Positions 17,233 to 25,367 are shown, counted from the stretch's first letter. The stretch: DNA of 64,000 bases from Bin87 sp963668585 (GCA_963668585.1 OY764869.1:1302001-1366000); one strand, 5' to 3'. A program made the numbers and translations. Notes: generated from the letters alone by a model not told the origin.

Positions 17233-17823
17233 ATGACTACCACCACTCCGGTTGCCGACGACCTCTGCACCATTGAGCAGGAAGCAAGCCGGTTTAACGA
17301 TCAGTTTGGCGAGATGAGCCCGCGCGCCAAGATCAAGGTTAAGGGCGAAATGTCCGAGTTCGTGCAGAAGTTCATCGAAGCGTCGCCTTTCGTGGTGATG
17401 GCGTCCTCCGACCCGGACGGGAACTGCGACGCATCCCCCAAGGGCGGCAAGCCCGGATTCGTCAAAGTGATCGACAGCACCCGTCTGCTGCTGCCCGACG
17501 TGGCCGGCAACAGGCTGTTCCAGTCCTATCAGAACATGGACTCCAACCCCCACGTCGGACTCTTGTTCATGATCCCGGGCGTCAATGACACGGTGCGCGT
17601 CAACGGTACCGTGACCATCGTGGACCGGGAGCAGTTGGAACAGGAGAAGGTGGAGCTTTCGCTGTACTGGACCGACGACAACTCCAAGCACCTGCAGGGC
17701 ATCATCATCAACGTGGAAGAGTCCTACGGGCACTGTCCCCGGGCGTACAACTTCGCCAAACTGTGGGACACGGACCAGATCAACGAGAATCAGGAGAACC
17801 GGCCCATCCCGCTGCGGCCGTAG
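17233..17823 (+). CDS. Pyridoxamine 5'-phosphate oxidase-like FMN-binding protein
   Basis: A 196-residue PPOX-fold protein, like the MSMEG_1061-type subgroup. VQKFIEASPFVVMASSDPDGNCDASPKG contains the first flavin-binding strand and the SPKGG loop, and LLLPDVAGNRLFQSYQNM and PHVGLLFMIPG complete the split barrel. It probably binds FMN or F420 and reduces or oxidises a small molecule. The start ATG is preceded by a GGGAGGG stretch near 17218. A strong bidirectional terminator follows at once. Confidence 0.85.
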   Translation: MTTTTPVADDLCTIEQEASRFNDQFGEMSPRAKIKVKGEMSEFVQKFIEASPFVVMASSDPDGNCDASPKGGKPGFVKVIDSTRLLLPDVAGNRLFQSYQNMDSNPHVGLLFMIPGVNDTVRVNGTVTIVDREQLEQEKVELSLYWTDDNSKHLQGIIINVEESYGHCPRAYNFAKLWDTDQINENQENRPIPLRP

Positions 17824-17846
17824 CCGTCAGGGCAGAGTGAACCAAA

Positions 17847-17884
17847 ACGCCGGGGCGGCCCATGGGTCGCCCCGGCGTTTTTTT
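17847..17884. terminator. Rho-independent terminator between convergent genes
   Basis: A perfect 11-bp GC-rich stem, ACGCCGGGGCG and CGCCCCGGCGT, with a 10-base loop, followed by seven Ts (17878-17884). An A-run before the stem lets it work on the minus strand too, for the M50 gene ending at 17900. Confidence 0.88.
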
Positions 17885-17899
17885 GCCGGACCGCCAGGC

Positions 17900-18598
17900 T
17901 CAGTTGACGCCCGTGGCGAGGCGGAAGAAGAACAGCGCCGGCGGCAGCAGGATGCGCCCCAGGATGCTGATATTGAAGGCGTAGCTGAGGAACAGGTTCA
18001 CGCCGATCAGCCCCAGCAGGGGAATCCAGCCGTAGCGCTCGAAACGCAGATAGGGTTCGTACAGCGCGCGCGGCAGCAGGCCGCCCAGGACTTTGCTGCC
18101 ATCCAGCGGCGGCAGGGGTATCAGGTTGAAGATGCCCAGGATCAGGTTGAAGAAGATGGCCAGGAAGGCGGCAAACCCCAGTATTTCGGTGATGCCGGAG
18201 ATGAACCTCGTTTCCGTCACAATCGGCAGAAGTTCAAACCGGAACACCAGCCCCAGCAGAAAGGCCAGCACGAAGTTGGACAACGGACCCGCGAAGGCCA
18301 CCAATGACATCCCCAGCCGGCCGTGCCTCAGGTTGTAGGGATTGACCTGGACGGGTTTGGCCCAACCGAAACCCACGACCAGCAGCAGAAGAAACCCCAG
18401 CAGGTCAATGTGCTTGACCGGGTTGAACGTCAGGCGACCCATGCGGCGGGCCGTGTCGTCGCCCTCAACGTGCGAGGTGAGGGCGTGGCTGAACTCATGG
18501 ACGGTGAAACCCACCACCAGCCCAGCCAGTGCGATGCCGATGACCAGGAAGAAAGAGACCGGATCCTGTCTGAGCAGGTCGAGACTCTGGAGGATCAC
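17900..18598 (-). CDS. Site-2-protease-family (M50) membrane metalloprotease
   Basis: A 232-residue membrane protein. HEFSHA provides the zinc HExxH in an early helix, and NLIPLPPLDGSK, near the third helix, supplies the N-PDG motif with the Asp ligand. About five membrane helices are visible. There is no PDZ domain, as in the compact M50B/rhomboid-like group. It would cut within membrane-spanning segments; its target is unknown. The start is a GTG (18598) that overlaps the upstream gene's TGA by four bases (GTGA), so the pair is translationally coupled. Confidence 0.87.
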   Translation of the reverse strand: MILQSLDLLRQDPVSFFLVIGIALAGLVVGFTVHEFSHALTSHVEGDDTARRMGRLTFNPVKHIDLLGFLLLLVVGFGWAKPVQVNPYNLRHGRLGMSLVAFAGPLSNFVLAFLLGLVFRFELLPIVTETRFISGITEILGFAAFLAIFFNLILGIFNLIPLPPLDGSKVLGGLLPRALYEPYLRFERYGWIPLLGLIGVNLFLSYAFNISILGRILLPPALFFFRLATGVN

Positions 18599-19317
18599 GT
18601 CGTCTGGCTTTCCATGGCGGGTTGACCCCGACGGCGTCCGGTCGGCTGGACGCGGGACATAGCCAGCAGGTCGGATTTCAGGCCGGACAATTCCTCAGCG
18701 CCCAACTGGTTGGCTTCGACGACGATGGCCACCACGCCGGCCTGGCGCAGCGCCAACAACTCGTTCACGGTGGGCCGGAGTCCCAGGCGCACCACCAGGT
18801 ATTTGTCGGTGCGGTGGGCCGCGTTCGAAACCTGGCCCAGGTCGGAAAAGGTCCAGCGCTCCGTGGTTGCCGACTTGTCAACCACCAGAAAGTCCAGGGG
18901 CGACCCCGACAGCGCGGCCCACAGGCTGTCATCGGGGTTGTCGGGGATGCGCGCGCCGTGGGTCATGCCCGGTTGGGCGAAGTTGATGGCATCGACCATC
19001 GCGCTCGCAAAGGGCGAGACCAAAAAGTCGGCCCCGGCGCCTTGCCAATTCGACACGTTCTCGGGCGTCAGAGCGCCGCCGCCGCCTCCCCAGATGCGTT
19101 CGCCGACGTCGGGCAGGTTGGCCGGGTCCGAGTTGGGAGCCACCAGCACCACCGCGTCGGCAGCATCCGACGCGGCAGCGAGAGCGGCGTTGAGGTCTCC
19201 GGAGCAGCGCGCGATGAGCGCCATGCCCGGGAGTCGGCTGGATTGCGCCGCGCCGAATCCCAGGGATGGGCCGCTGCCCTGTTCGATGCGTTCCAGGAGG
19301 TTGCGGAGTTGGGTCAT
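18595..19317 (-). CDS. Unknown protein coupled to the M50 protease
   Basis: A 240-residue protein from ATG 19317. The frame is open far upstream, but that part runs through the MBL gene on the same strand and a palindrome, so it is not used. I do not recognise a family. Alternating hydrophobic strands and helices (MALIARCSGDL, AADAVVLVAPN, DFLVVDKS, YLVVRLGLRPTVNELLALRQAGVVAIVVEANQLG, e.g. VVAIVVEAN) suggest a TIM barrel or Rossmann-like fold. It contains a Gly run (IWGGGGGAL). The stop overlaps the protease start, so a functional link is likely. Confidence 0.65.
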   Translation of the reverse strand: MTQLRNLLERIEQGSGPSLGFGAAQSSRLPGMALIARCSGDLNAALAAASDAADAVVLVAPNSDPANLPDVGERIWGGGGGALTPENVSNWQGAGADFLVSPFASAMVDAINFAQPGMTHGARIPDNPDDSLWAALSGSPLDFLVVDKSATTERWTFSDLGQVSNAAHRTDKYLVVRLGLRPTVNELLALRQAGVVAIVVEANQLGAEELSGLKSDLLAMSRVQPTGRRRGQPAMESQTT

Positions 19318-19345
19318 GGTCGAACCCGCTTTATGATGTAGAGAA

Positions 19346-19374
19346 GTGGGGGCGGGTTTCAAACCCGCCCCCAC
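19346..19374. repeat. Perfect palindrome, GGGGCGGGTTT family
   Basis: Two 14-base arms with a single central base (arm GTGGGGGCGGGTTT). It lies in the 76-base gap between the MBL gene and the gene at 18595. Similar palindromes occur at 42211, and shorter GGGGCG hairpins at 32825, 34828 and 37418, so this is an interspersed intergenic repeat, possibly acting as a terminator. Confidence 0.75.
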
Positions 19375-19393
19375 GGTGCGACTGCGGTTGTGG

Positions 19394-20266
19394 TTAGAGT
19401 GATTGCCAGACGCGTTTGCCGTCAACGCGGCCGATCTTGCCAATCTGCTTGCCAGGCGGGAAGTGCCCGGCGCAGATGATCCAGTCGCCCTCCTCGGCGG
19501 CGTCCAGCAGGCGCGCGCGAGACGCGGCCGACTGCGCCTTGTCGGTGTCAACGCCGGCGCACCAGTCGGGTTCCGAAATCTGGGCGATGGTGTGCAGGAC
19601 GTCGCCCATGACCACGCCGCGCTGTCCGCCGGAGTTGATGAGCACCACCTGGTGTCCGGGGGTGTGCCCCGGCGCCGGGGCGATGGAGATCTCATCGCTG
19701 ATGGTGTGTTCCGGCTCTTCCAGAATCTGCTGGAGGCGCAGGCGGCGCAGCGGCATCACTTGCCGGTCGATGTAGGGGTAGCGCTGGCGTCCCTCTTCGG
19801 AGGTGAAATAGTCGTAGTCTGGGCGGGACATGACGTAGCGGGCGCGGCGGAAGTTGGGCGCCGGCATTCCGCCGGAATAGCGGAGGTTCCAGCCGACATG
19901 GTCGCCGTGCAGGTGGGTGTGAATGATGTAGTTGACGGAGTCGCTGGGGCCCACGTTGGTGTTGTTGACGCCCACGTTGGATTCCAGGTGAGGGCGCAGT
20001 TCCTCGTAGAGGTTGCCGGTGATGTTGCCGCGGTCGGGATGCGGGCCGGGACCCATTCCGGTGTCCACCAGGATGACGTGTTCCGAGGTCTTGAGCAGGA
20101 AAACGCCGTAATAGAGTTGCAGTTGCCCGTCTTCAAGCGTGTCCTGATAGTTGGCCCAGGCGTCGGCTGGGACGTCGGGGAACATGGCCGATGGCTCCCG
20201 AGCCGGCGGGACCATGTCGATGACGGCGGTTACTTCAACGTTGCCGATGTTTGCTTTGTCTGCCAT
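19394..20266 (-). CDS. MBL-fold metallo-hydrolase
   Basis: A 290-residue metallo-beta-lactamase-fold protein. The metal motif THLHGDHVGW (HxHxDH) is mid-protein; earlier, VILVDTGMGPG is the family's first Asp strand; later, PAPGHTPGHQVVL and GDVLHT give the third His and the bridging Asp, and AGHFPPG the last His. It resembles quorum-quenching-lactonase-like and other small-molecule MBL hydrolases. The substrate is unknown. The start ATG has a strong AGGAGG upstream. Confidence 0.88.
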   Translation of the reverse strand: MADKANIGNVEVTAVIDMVPPAREPSAMFPDVPADAWANYQDTLEDGQLQLYYGVFLLKTSEHVILVDTGMGPGPHPDRGNITGNLYEELRPHLESNVGVNNTNVGPSDSVNYIIHTHLHGDHVGWNLRYSGGMPAPNFRRARYVMSRPDYDYFTSEEGRQRYPYIDRQVMPLRRLRLQQILEEPEHTISDEISIAPAPGHTPGHQVVLINSGGQRGVVMGDVLHTIAQISEPDWCAGVDTDKAQSAASRARLLDAAEEGDWIICAGHFPPGKQIGKIGRVDGKRVWQSL

Positions 20267-20323
20267 TCCAGAATTCCTCCTGATTGCACTCTTTGTTAAT
20301 CGACGCCGGGATGCCGGCGTTGG

Positions 20324-20854
20324 CTATTCATCAACTTCGAAAGTCACAAGGGAAAAGACGTCGTGGTCGGACAGGTTTTGCCGTCCGCCCAAACCGATGA
20401 GTTCTATCACCACGCCAACGCCGGCGAGAACGCCACCGGCCTTTTTGACCAGGTTCACGGCTGCCTGAATGCTGCCGCCGGTGGCCAGCAGGTCGTCCAC
20501 CACCAGGACACGGTCCCCTTCATGGATGTCTCCGGCGTGGATTTCCAGGGTGTTGGCGCCGTATTCCAGGGTGTACTCGTAGCTCAGGGTTTCGCCGGGG
20601 AGTTTGCCCGCCTTTCTCACCAGAACCAACGGCAGCCCCATGCGGTCGGCCATGGGAGCGGCGAACAAAAAACCTCGCGAATCAATCGCCGCGAGACAAT
20701 TCACGTCGCGCCGGGCCGCCTCCACCACCATGCGTTCGATGGCCTCTCCGAAAGCTTCGGGAGACAGGAGCAGCGAGGTGATGTCCTTGAACTGTACGCC
20801 GTGGATGGGAAAGTCGGGCACGTTCCGGATGTGTTCGGCGAGGTCTATGGGCAT
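20324..20854 (-). CDS. apt: Adenine phosphoribosyltransferase
   Basis: A 176-residue protein from ATG 20854; a GTG three codons earlier (20863) is also possible. It begins IDLAEHIRNVPDFPIHGVQFKDIT (key part VPDFPIHGVQFKDIT), typical of Apt. It has the adenine-binding AAIDSRGFLFAAPMA and the PRPP-binding RVLVVDDLLATGGS. It makes AMP from adenine and PRPP in cytosolic purine salvage. Confidence 0.93.
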   Translation of the reverse strand: MPIDLAEHIRNVPDFPIHGVQFKDITSLLLSPEAFGEAIERMVVEAARRDVNCLAAIDSRGFLFAAPMADRMGLPLVLVRKAGKLPGETLSYEYTLEYGANTLEIHAGDIHEGDRVLVVDDLLATGGSIQAAVNLVKKAGGVLAGVGVVIELIGLGGRQNLSDHDVFSLVTFEVDE

Positions 20855-21089
20855 GGTCGTCACGATGGCGGTGGCGGGAGATTATTCGCGATGCCGGGGT
20901 AAATGCGCGGCAATTAGTCTAGTATTCGTGAGTTGCACAGTCAACCGCCGCGCCGTCCGGCTCACGGCCATTCGATTACCGACAATAGACAAGGCAGCCC
21001 GCTCATCCCATTGTTGACGTTAGACGAGGTAGTCCGCCCATCCCGAGCCCGTCAAAGGACGAGCGGACCGTCCCACCCGCAATCCCGTC

Positions 21090-21121
21090 ATCCTGTAAAT
21101 CCTGTGCATCCCTGTAAAAAA
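21090..21121 (+). repeat. Short intergenic repeat, ATCCTGT/CCTGT family
   Basis: A run of CCTGT-containing units (ATCCTGTAAATCCTGTGC followed by ATCCCTGTAAAAAA). Related units lie in the opposite orientation at 42038-42068 and 42104-42135, next to copy 2 of the large element. Such CCTGT arrays are widespread in bacterial intergenic DNA. Confidence 0.7.
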
Positions 21122-21128
21122 CCCCCTC

Positions 21129-21157
21129 TTGACACCACCAATACGAACGTATATCCT
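21129..21157 (+). promoter_or_regulatory. Strong sigma70 promoter driving the candidate ncRNA, copy 1
   Basis: A consensus -35 TTGACA (21129-21134), exactly 17 bases of spacer, then TATCCT (21152-21157). No start codon with a long frame follows on this strand. The same promoter is perfectly kept in copy 2. Confidence 0.7.
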
Positions 21158-21163
21158 AATACC

Positions 21164-21615
21164 GTCTAGATCAAGCAGCTGCTCCATCCCAACCCCAGAG
21201 AGGCAAGATTCCGGATCGACGGCCAACCCCGTCAGCAACAAATCGCAACCGGTCCAGGTGGCAATTCGCCGATATCCGACCAACGTACTCACCGGCGGTG
21301 CCGCACTGGCCCACCGGGATTGTTCGGGCCCGCGTGGTAGGGACTCAACCAAATAGTCCTGCGACCACGGAACTGCCGTTCAAATAGTTGCGTACCGGCC
21401 GTGCGCTGACAACGATCCGGAATCCCGCCTCTCACACCAAAACCAAACCAAAACCAACCGAAACAACACCAACCGCCAACCAACGAACCACCAACCGCAG
21501 GGACGAGAAACCCTCTGCACCTCCGGAAACACGACGCCCGCCCGGCGCCGTCCCACCCTGGTGGTTCGCCAACGGCCATGCAAACGCATGGGCGGCTTTC
21601 AAACCCGCCCGCGCA
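21164..21615 (+). ncRNA. Candidate structured non-coding RNA, copy 1
   Basis: The region starts about 7 bases after the -10 and is closed by a long-range helix: GAGAGGC (21198-21204) pairs with GCCTCTC (21427-21433). After a 2x2 loop, GATTCCGGATCG (21207-21218) pairs with CGATCCGGAATC (21413-21424). The 194 bases inside form several hairpins, such as GACGG/CCGTC, GGTC/GACC with inner GGC/GCC, CGTGGT/ACCACG enclosing GGACT/AGTCC, and GCGTAC/GTGCGC. A purine-poor A/C-rich linker (about 21434-21500) follows, then smaller hairpins ending at 21586-21614. I could not match it to RNase P, tmRNA, SRP, 6S or a riboswitch. The 3' end is uncertain because no T-run is seen. Confidence 0.5.
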
Positions 21616-21691
21616 TCCCCCAACCCGTCCAGCTATGCAACAGCCTGACACCTGCCCCTCATCAGGACAATCGAATGGCCCCGCCGTCCGA

Positions 21692-22087
21692 CTACCCCTC
21701 AACGACGTTTTCCAGGTGATTGATGCTCAAAACCCGACGGCCTGGGCCGAGATTGATGGCGACGAGGTCGATGCGCCAGTCGATTTCGTTGGGATATCCG
21801 ACCCGTCGCTCCAGGTAATCCTGGGCAGTCAGCGTCAGGCGTCGGGCTTTGGCGGTGGTCAGCGATTCCTCCGGCGTGCCGTGGGATTCGCTGCGCCGCG
21901 TGCGGACTTCAACGAAGACCCAAACCGACCCGTCGCGGGCGATCAGGTCAACCTCGCCCCAACGGCATCGATAGTTGGCATCTACGACGCGGTATCCCCT
22001 GGCTTCCAGGTGGCTGCGCGCCAACCGTTCGCCAATATCGCCAATCCGCCGGGCAGGAGAACCCTGGAACGGCGGTTCAGCCGGCAT
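21692..22087 (-). CDS. YraN/UPF0102-family putative nuclease
   Basis: A 131-residue protein from ATG 22087, overlapping the end of rnhB by 11 bases. It has GDIGERLARSHLEARGYRVVDANYRCRWGEVDLIARDG (key part RWGEVDLIARDG) and VFVEVRTR. The E/D..D..ExK-like acidic pattern is that of restriction-endonuclease-fold UPF0102 proteins; in VEVRTR the usual Lys is Arg. The frame is open upstream through rnhB, but the family N-terminus fits only this start. RnhB-YraN is a very common gene pair. Confidence 0.85.
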   Translation of the reverse strand: MPAEPPFQGSPARRIGDIGERLARSHLEARGYRVVDANYRCRWGEVDLIARDGSVWVFVEVRTRRSESHGTPEESLTTAKARRLTLTAQDYLERRVGYPNEIDWRIDLVAINLGPGRRVLSINHLENVVEG

Positions 22088-22718
22088 CGGTGTCCGGAGC
22101 CAGCCGGCGCTGTCGCAGGGGACTGAAGGTCCGGCGGTGAATGGGCGTTGCGCCCAGTTCGGCCAGGCTGCGCAGGTGCTGTGCAGTGGCGTAGCCCTTG
22201 TTTCGCGCGAAGCCGTAGCCAGGATAGCAACGGTCGGCAAGCGCCATCTGCTCGTCTCGGTCCACTTTGGCGATGATGCTGGCAGCCGCAATGGACAGCG
22301 ACTTGGCGTCGCCCTTGACCACGGTGCGGTGTGGCAACGGACACTGCCGCAGGGGAATCCAGTCGAACAGCAGCGCGTCGGGTTCCGGGCGCAGGGCGGA
22401 TATCGCGGCGAACATGGCCTGCAGAACCGCCGGCCCAATGCCGATGCGGTCGATTTCGGCGGGCGCGACCTGTTCGACGGCCCAGGCGAGGGCACGGGCG
22501 CGGATCAGTTCCGCCGCAGTTTCGCGTCGATTGGCGGTGAGTCGCTTGCTGTCGTCTATGGAGCCCAGCCAGTCTTCGCAGCCCGTGGCGTCGGGCGGCA
22601 GGATCACCGCGGCGGCGGTCACCGGGCCGGCCAGGGGGCCGCGGCCTGCCTCGTCAACGCCTGCGATAAGCTCCAGACCCTGCGCGCGAAACTCCGTCTC
22701 GAGCGTGAGGTCAGGCAT
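22077..22718 (-). CDS. rnhB: Ribonuclease HII
   Basis: A 213-residue protein from ATG 22718, which overlaps the mnmA stop by 8 bases. It contains IAGVDEAGRGPLAGPV with the first catalytic Asp-Glu, IDDSKRLTANRR, and the third and fourth acidic positions around SIAAASIIAKVDRDEQM. A conserved CYPGYGFARNKGYATAQHL (YGFARNKGY core) follows. It removes RNA from RNA-DNA hybrids and mis-inserted ribonucleotides. Eighteen upstream codons in the open frame lie inside mnmA and are not used. Confidence 0.93.
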   Translation of the reverse strand: MPDLTLETEFRAQGLELIAGVDEAGRGPLAGPVTAAAVILPPDATGCEDWLGSIDDSKRLTANRRETAAELIRARALAWAVEQVAPAEIDRIGIGPAVLQAMFAAISALRPEPDALLFDWIPLRQCPLPHRTVVKGDAKSLSIAAASIIAKVDRDEQMALADRCYPGYGFARNKGYATAQHLRSLAELGATPIHRRTFSPLRQRRLAPDTDAG

Positions 22719-23853
22719 TGACCGCTGCGGCAGCGACCGAGGTGTCCTCTGATTCCGGCTCGCAACCTGCAATCGCGCCGCCGCCGAGTACAGTGTCGCC
22801 CTGATAGAAAACGGCGGCCTGTCCCGGTGTGATGGCGCGCTGGGGTTCGCTGAATCGAACCAGCGCGCCGGCGCCGACGGCGGTGACGGTGGCCGGGGCT
22901 TCGGCGAATTTGTAGCGAATCTTGACCGTCACGTCGGTGTCGGGCGGTGGTGGACTGCCCGAGATCCACGATACCGGGTCTGCATACAGGGTATCGTGAT
23001 ACAGGTTTTCCTCGGATCCCACGACGACGCGGCGGGTGTCGGGTTCCAACCGGATCACGAACCGGGGCGGGCCGCCTGAGATGCCCAGGCCGCGGCGCTG
23101 GCCCACGGTGAAATACTGGATGCCGTCGTGCTGCCCCAGCACCTGGCCGGCGGCATCAACGATTTCACCAGGCTTTTCATCTGTGCGCTGGCGCAGGAAC
23201 TCACGGTAGTCGCCGGTGGGTATGAAGCAGATGTCCTGACTGTCCGGCTTGTCGGCGTTGGGGAACCCAGCGTCCAGAGCCATCTGCCGAATCTGCGGCT
23301 TGGGGTGGTGGCCCACCGGCATCAGCGTGGCGGCCAGTTGGTCCTGCCGCATCCCGAAGAGCACGTAGGACTGGTCCTTGTCAACGTCCACGCCCCGGCG
23401 GAGCGCCCAACCGCTGGAACCGTCGGGCTCAATGCGGGCGTAGTGGCCGGTGGCGACGTGGCTGGCCTGCAGCATCCGGGCGCGCTGGGCTAGGAAGCTG
23501 AATTTGATCTTGTCGTTGCAGGCGATGCACGGATGGGGAGTCCGCCCCGTCTCGTATTCGCGTTGGAAGTAGTCAATGACGAAACTGCGGAACTCCCGCT
23601 GGACGTTCAGCACGTAGTGGGGCACGCCGAGGATGCGGCACACCGCGCGGGCGTCCTCGACATCGTCAAGGGTGCAACAGCCCCGATAGTATTCGGGGAG
23701 ATTGGCTTCATCGATGTCGTACAGTTTCATGGTGACGCCAATGACGTCGTAGCCCTGCCGGTGCAGCAACAGGGCGGCCACGGATGAGTCAACGCCGCCG
23801 CTCATGGCCACGACGACGCGGTTGGTGGGATTTGGGTTGGTCAGGGCATTCAT
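22711..23853 (-). CDS. mnmA: tRNA-specific 2-thiouridylase MnmA
   Basis: A 380-residue protein. The PP-loop is VVVAMSGGVDSSVAA, the first catalytic Cys is in PHPCIACNDKIKF, and the second Cys is in PDSQDICFIPTG. TGHYARI and the tRNA-binding C-terminal beta domain (FTVGQRRGLGI) complete it. With sulfur-relay partners it places sulfur on U34 of tRNAs for Lys, Glu and Gln. It is the first of three overlapping genes (mnmA, rnhB, yraN). Confidence 0.95.
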   Translation of the reverse strand: MNALTNPNPTNRVVVAMSGGVDSSVAALLLHRQGYDVIGVTMKLYDIDEANLPEYYRGCCTLDDVEDARAVCRILGVPHYVLNVQREFRSFVIDYFQREYETGRTPHPCIACNDKIKFSFLAQRARMLQASHVATGHYARIEPDGSSGWALRRGVDVDKDQSYVLFGMRQDQLAATLMPVGHHPKPQIRQMALDAGFPNADKPDSQDICFIPTGDYREFLRQRTDEKPGEIVDAAGQVLGQHDGIQYFTVGQRRGLGISGGPPRFVIRLEPDTRRVVVGSEENLYHDTLYADPVSWISGSPPPPDTDVTVKIRYKFAEAPATVTAVGAGALVRFSEPQRAITPGQAAVFYQGDTVLGGGAIAGCEPESEDTSVAAAAVNA

Positions 23854-23858
23854 AGCGA

Positions 23859-24311
23859 TCAGGTTGCGTTGGATTCCATCCAGGCGTCGAAAGACACGGA
23901 ACCGGTGTAGTGCTCCGGCAAGAGTTGCCAGAGGACGGCCATCAGATACTTTGCATCTTCCAATGCCAACGAAGTGTCGGTGTAATCGAGGTTGATTTCG
24001 TAAAAATTGCCGTGCAGCATCTCTGCTGACATCAGTGAGCGCCTGATCCCGTCACGGTCATCGGATTCGTCAGCGATCTGGCGAATGATGTCTCGGATTT
24101 CCTCGTGGCCGAAATGAACCCAGCCACGATGCGTTGCGACGGCTTTGGTCAATTGCGCAACGGCTCCCCAGCCCTTTTCCCCAGCCTGGCAAAGGTCGCC
24201 TTCTGCAAGATACTGGGGCCACTTTGACCAGTATTCGCAGGCTTTCGGCAGGTGCTTCTGGATCCTGGCGTCTCGGCGTGTGGCCGATTCGCGGCGGGCT
24301 CGGGGCGGCAT
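23859..24311 (-). CDS. PaREP1/HEPN-like small helical protein
   Basis: A 150-residue, mostly helical protein from ATG 24311, which has GAGGAAA just upstream. The pattern KACEYWSKWPQYLAEGDLCQAGEKGWGAVAQ (core GDLCQAGEKGWGAVAQ), then RGWVHFGHEEI and LHGNFYEINLD, resembles PaREP1-type proteins related to the HEPN fold, in which helices A and D pack around an RNA-binding or nucleotidyl site. A canonical RxxxxH motif is not clear. It sits 5 bases upstream of mnmA on the same strand; function unknown. Confidence 0.6.
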   Translation of the reverse strand: MPPRARRESATRRDARIQKHLPKACEYWSKWPQYLAEGDLCQAGEKGWGAVAQLTKAVATHRGWVHFGHEEIRDIIRQIADESDDRDGIRRSLMSAEMLHGNFYEINLDYTDTSLALEDAKYLMAVLWQLLPEHYTGSVSFDAWMESNAT

Positions 24312-24413
24312 GGTTTCCTCGGATGCGGCAAGCCGGTTGCGGCTGCGGTATGGGTAGTATAGCATCGGGCCGGTCGGTGACACTGACCTGACATAAATCA
24401 TGGAGGCAACCCG

Positions 24414-25367
24414 ATGCCGGTAACTTTCGGATGCTCACTGCCCAGCCGTGGGGCGATGGCGTCTCCCGACAATTTGCGCAGCCTGGCGCAGCGCGCGGAA
24501 GACCTGTCCTTCGACCACGTTTGGGTTAGCGACCACATCATCATCCCCCACGAGGTCTCTTCCTTCTATCCCTACGCGGCCGACGGCGTCGCGCCGTTCC
24601 AGAGGGACAACACCTACTTCGAGCCTTTGGCGGCCTTGAACTTCCTGGCGGGCTGCACCTCCCGCGTCCGGCTGGGCACCCACGTGCTGATCCTGCCCTA
24701 CCGCAACCCGGTGCTCACCGCGAAGATTCTTGCGACGCTGGATGTGCTCAGCGGCGGCCGGCTGATCCTGGGCGCCGGCGTCGGATGGATGGAAGAAGAG
24801 TTCCAGGCAATGGGCCTCGATACCTACGCCCAACGCGGCGCGGTCACCGACGAGTACATTCAGATATTCAAGGAACTCTGGACTTCGGACAACCCCGAGT
24901 TTCACGGGGAACACTATGACATCAGCGGCGCCGGGTTCCTGCCCAAGCCGGTGCAGAAACCTCATCCGCCCATCTGGATCGGGGGGCACACCAACCCGGC
25001 AATCCGTCGGGCGGCCACGCTGGGCGACGGCTGGATGCCCATCGGCCTGCGTCCTCCGGCCATACTGGAACCGGAGGAACTTTCGGAGAAGATCGCGCGG
25101 CTGCGCAGGGTGACCGCCCGGGCCGGCCGCGCCGAGGACGCCGTGGACCTGGTGTTCAGCACCGACTGCGTATTCCAGGACGAGCCGGCAAGCGACCGCC
25201 GGTTGGTTTCGGGACGGCCGGAACAGATTGCCGCCGACCTGAGACAGTATCAGGATCTGGGCGTGCGACACTTCATCTTCAGCTTCCCCGCCGATAGCGC
25301 AGCCCAGCAACAGGAGGCCATGGAACGGTTCTCGCGAGAGGTCATGCCGCTGATACCAACGGACTGA
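24414..25367 (+). CDS. LLM-class (F420-type) flavin oxidoreductase
   Basis: A 317-residue luciferase-like protein of the TIGR03619-like F420-dependent group. It has DHVWVSDHIIIP, VRLGTHVLILPYRNPVLTAKILATLDVLSGGRLILGAGVGWMEEEF (core GRLILGAGVGWMEEEF) and PPIWIGGHTNPAIRRAA, the classic positions for the cofactor cleft. The start ATG has GGAGG at 24402-24406. It is the second LLM enzyme in the window. The substrate is unknown; some relatives act on aromatic or xenobiotic compounds. Confidence 0.9.
   Translation: MPVTFGCSLPSRGAMASPDNLRSLAQRAEDLSFDHVWVSDHIIIPHEVSSFYPYAADGVAPFQRDNTYFEPLAALNFLAGCTSRVRLGTHVLILPYRNPVLTAKILATLDVLSGGRLILGAGVGWMEEEFQAMGLDTYAQRGAVTDEYIQIFKELWTSDNPEFHGEHYDISGAGFLPKPVQKPHPPIWIGGHTNPAIRRAATLGDGWMPIGLRPPAILEPEELSEKIARLRRVTARAGRAEDAVDLVFSTDCVFQDEPASDRRLVSGRPEQIAADLRQYQDLGVRHFIFSFPADSAAQQQEAMERFSREVMPLIPTD

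Larger units (their letters stand above)
21127..21657. repeat. Large repeated non-coding element, copy 1
   Basis: About 530 bases that recur inverted at about 42030-41508. By eye the first 310 bases (21129-21438) are identical to copy 2, including the promoter. The remainder is similar but has substitutions and small insertions or deletions. The 837-base gap between apt and yraN contains this element, the CCTGT repeat before it, and little else I can interpret; 20864-21089 holds only short repeat-like sequence. Confidence 0.85.

Noticed and set aside
21164..21615. tmRNA, RNase P or SRP RNA as the identity of the element
   Set aside because: None of the hallmark conserved segments (tRNA-like CCA end with tag frame, CR-I/CR-V of RNase P, or the SRP Alu/apical loop motifs) could be found, and two copies would be unusual.
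21289..21702. A long minus-strand frame across element copy 1 that is also open in copy 2 (41418-41870)
   Set aside because: The translated product is Trp/Gly/Arg-rich with no fold or start signal, copies differ by a frame-changing 1-base indel near the start, and the promoter points the other way. Conservation fits RNA better.
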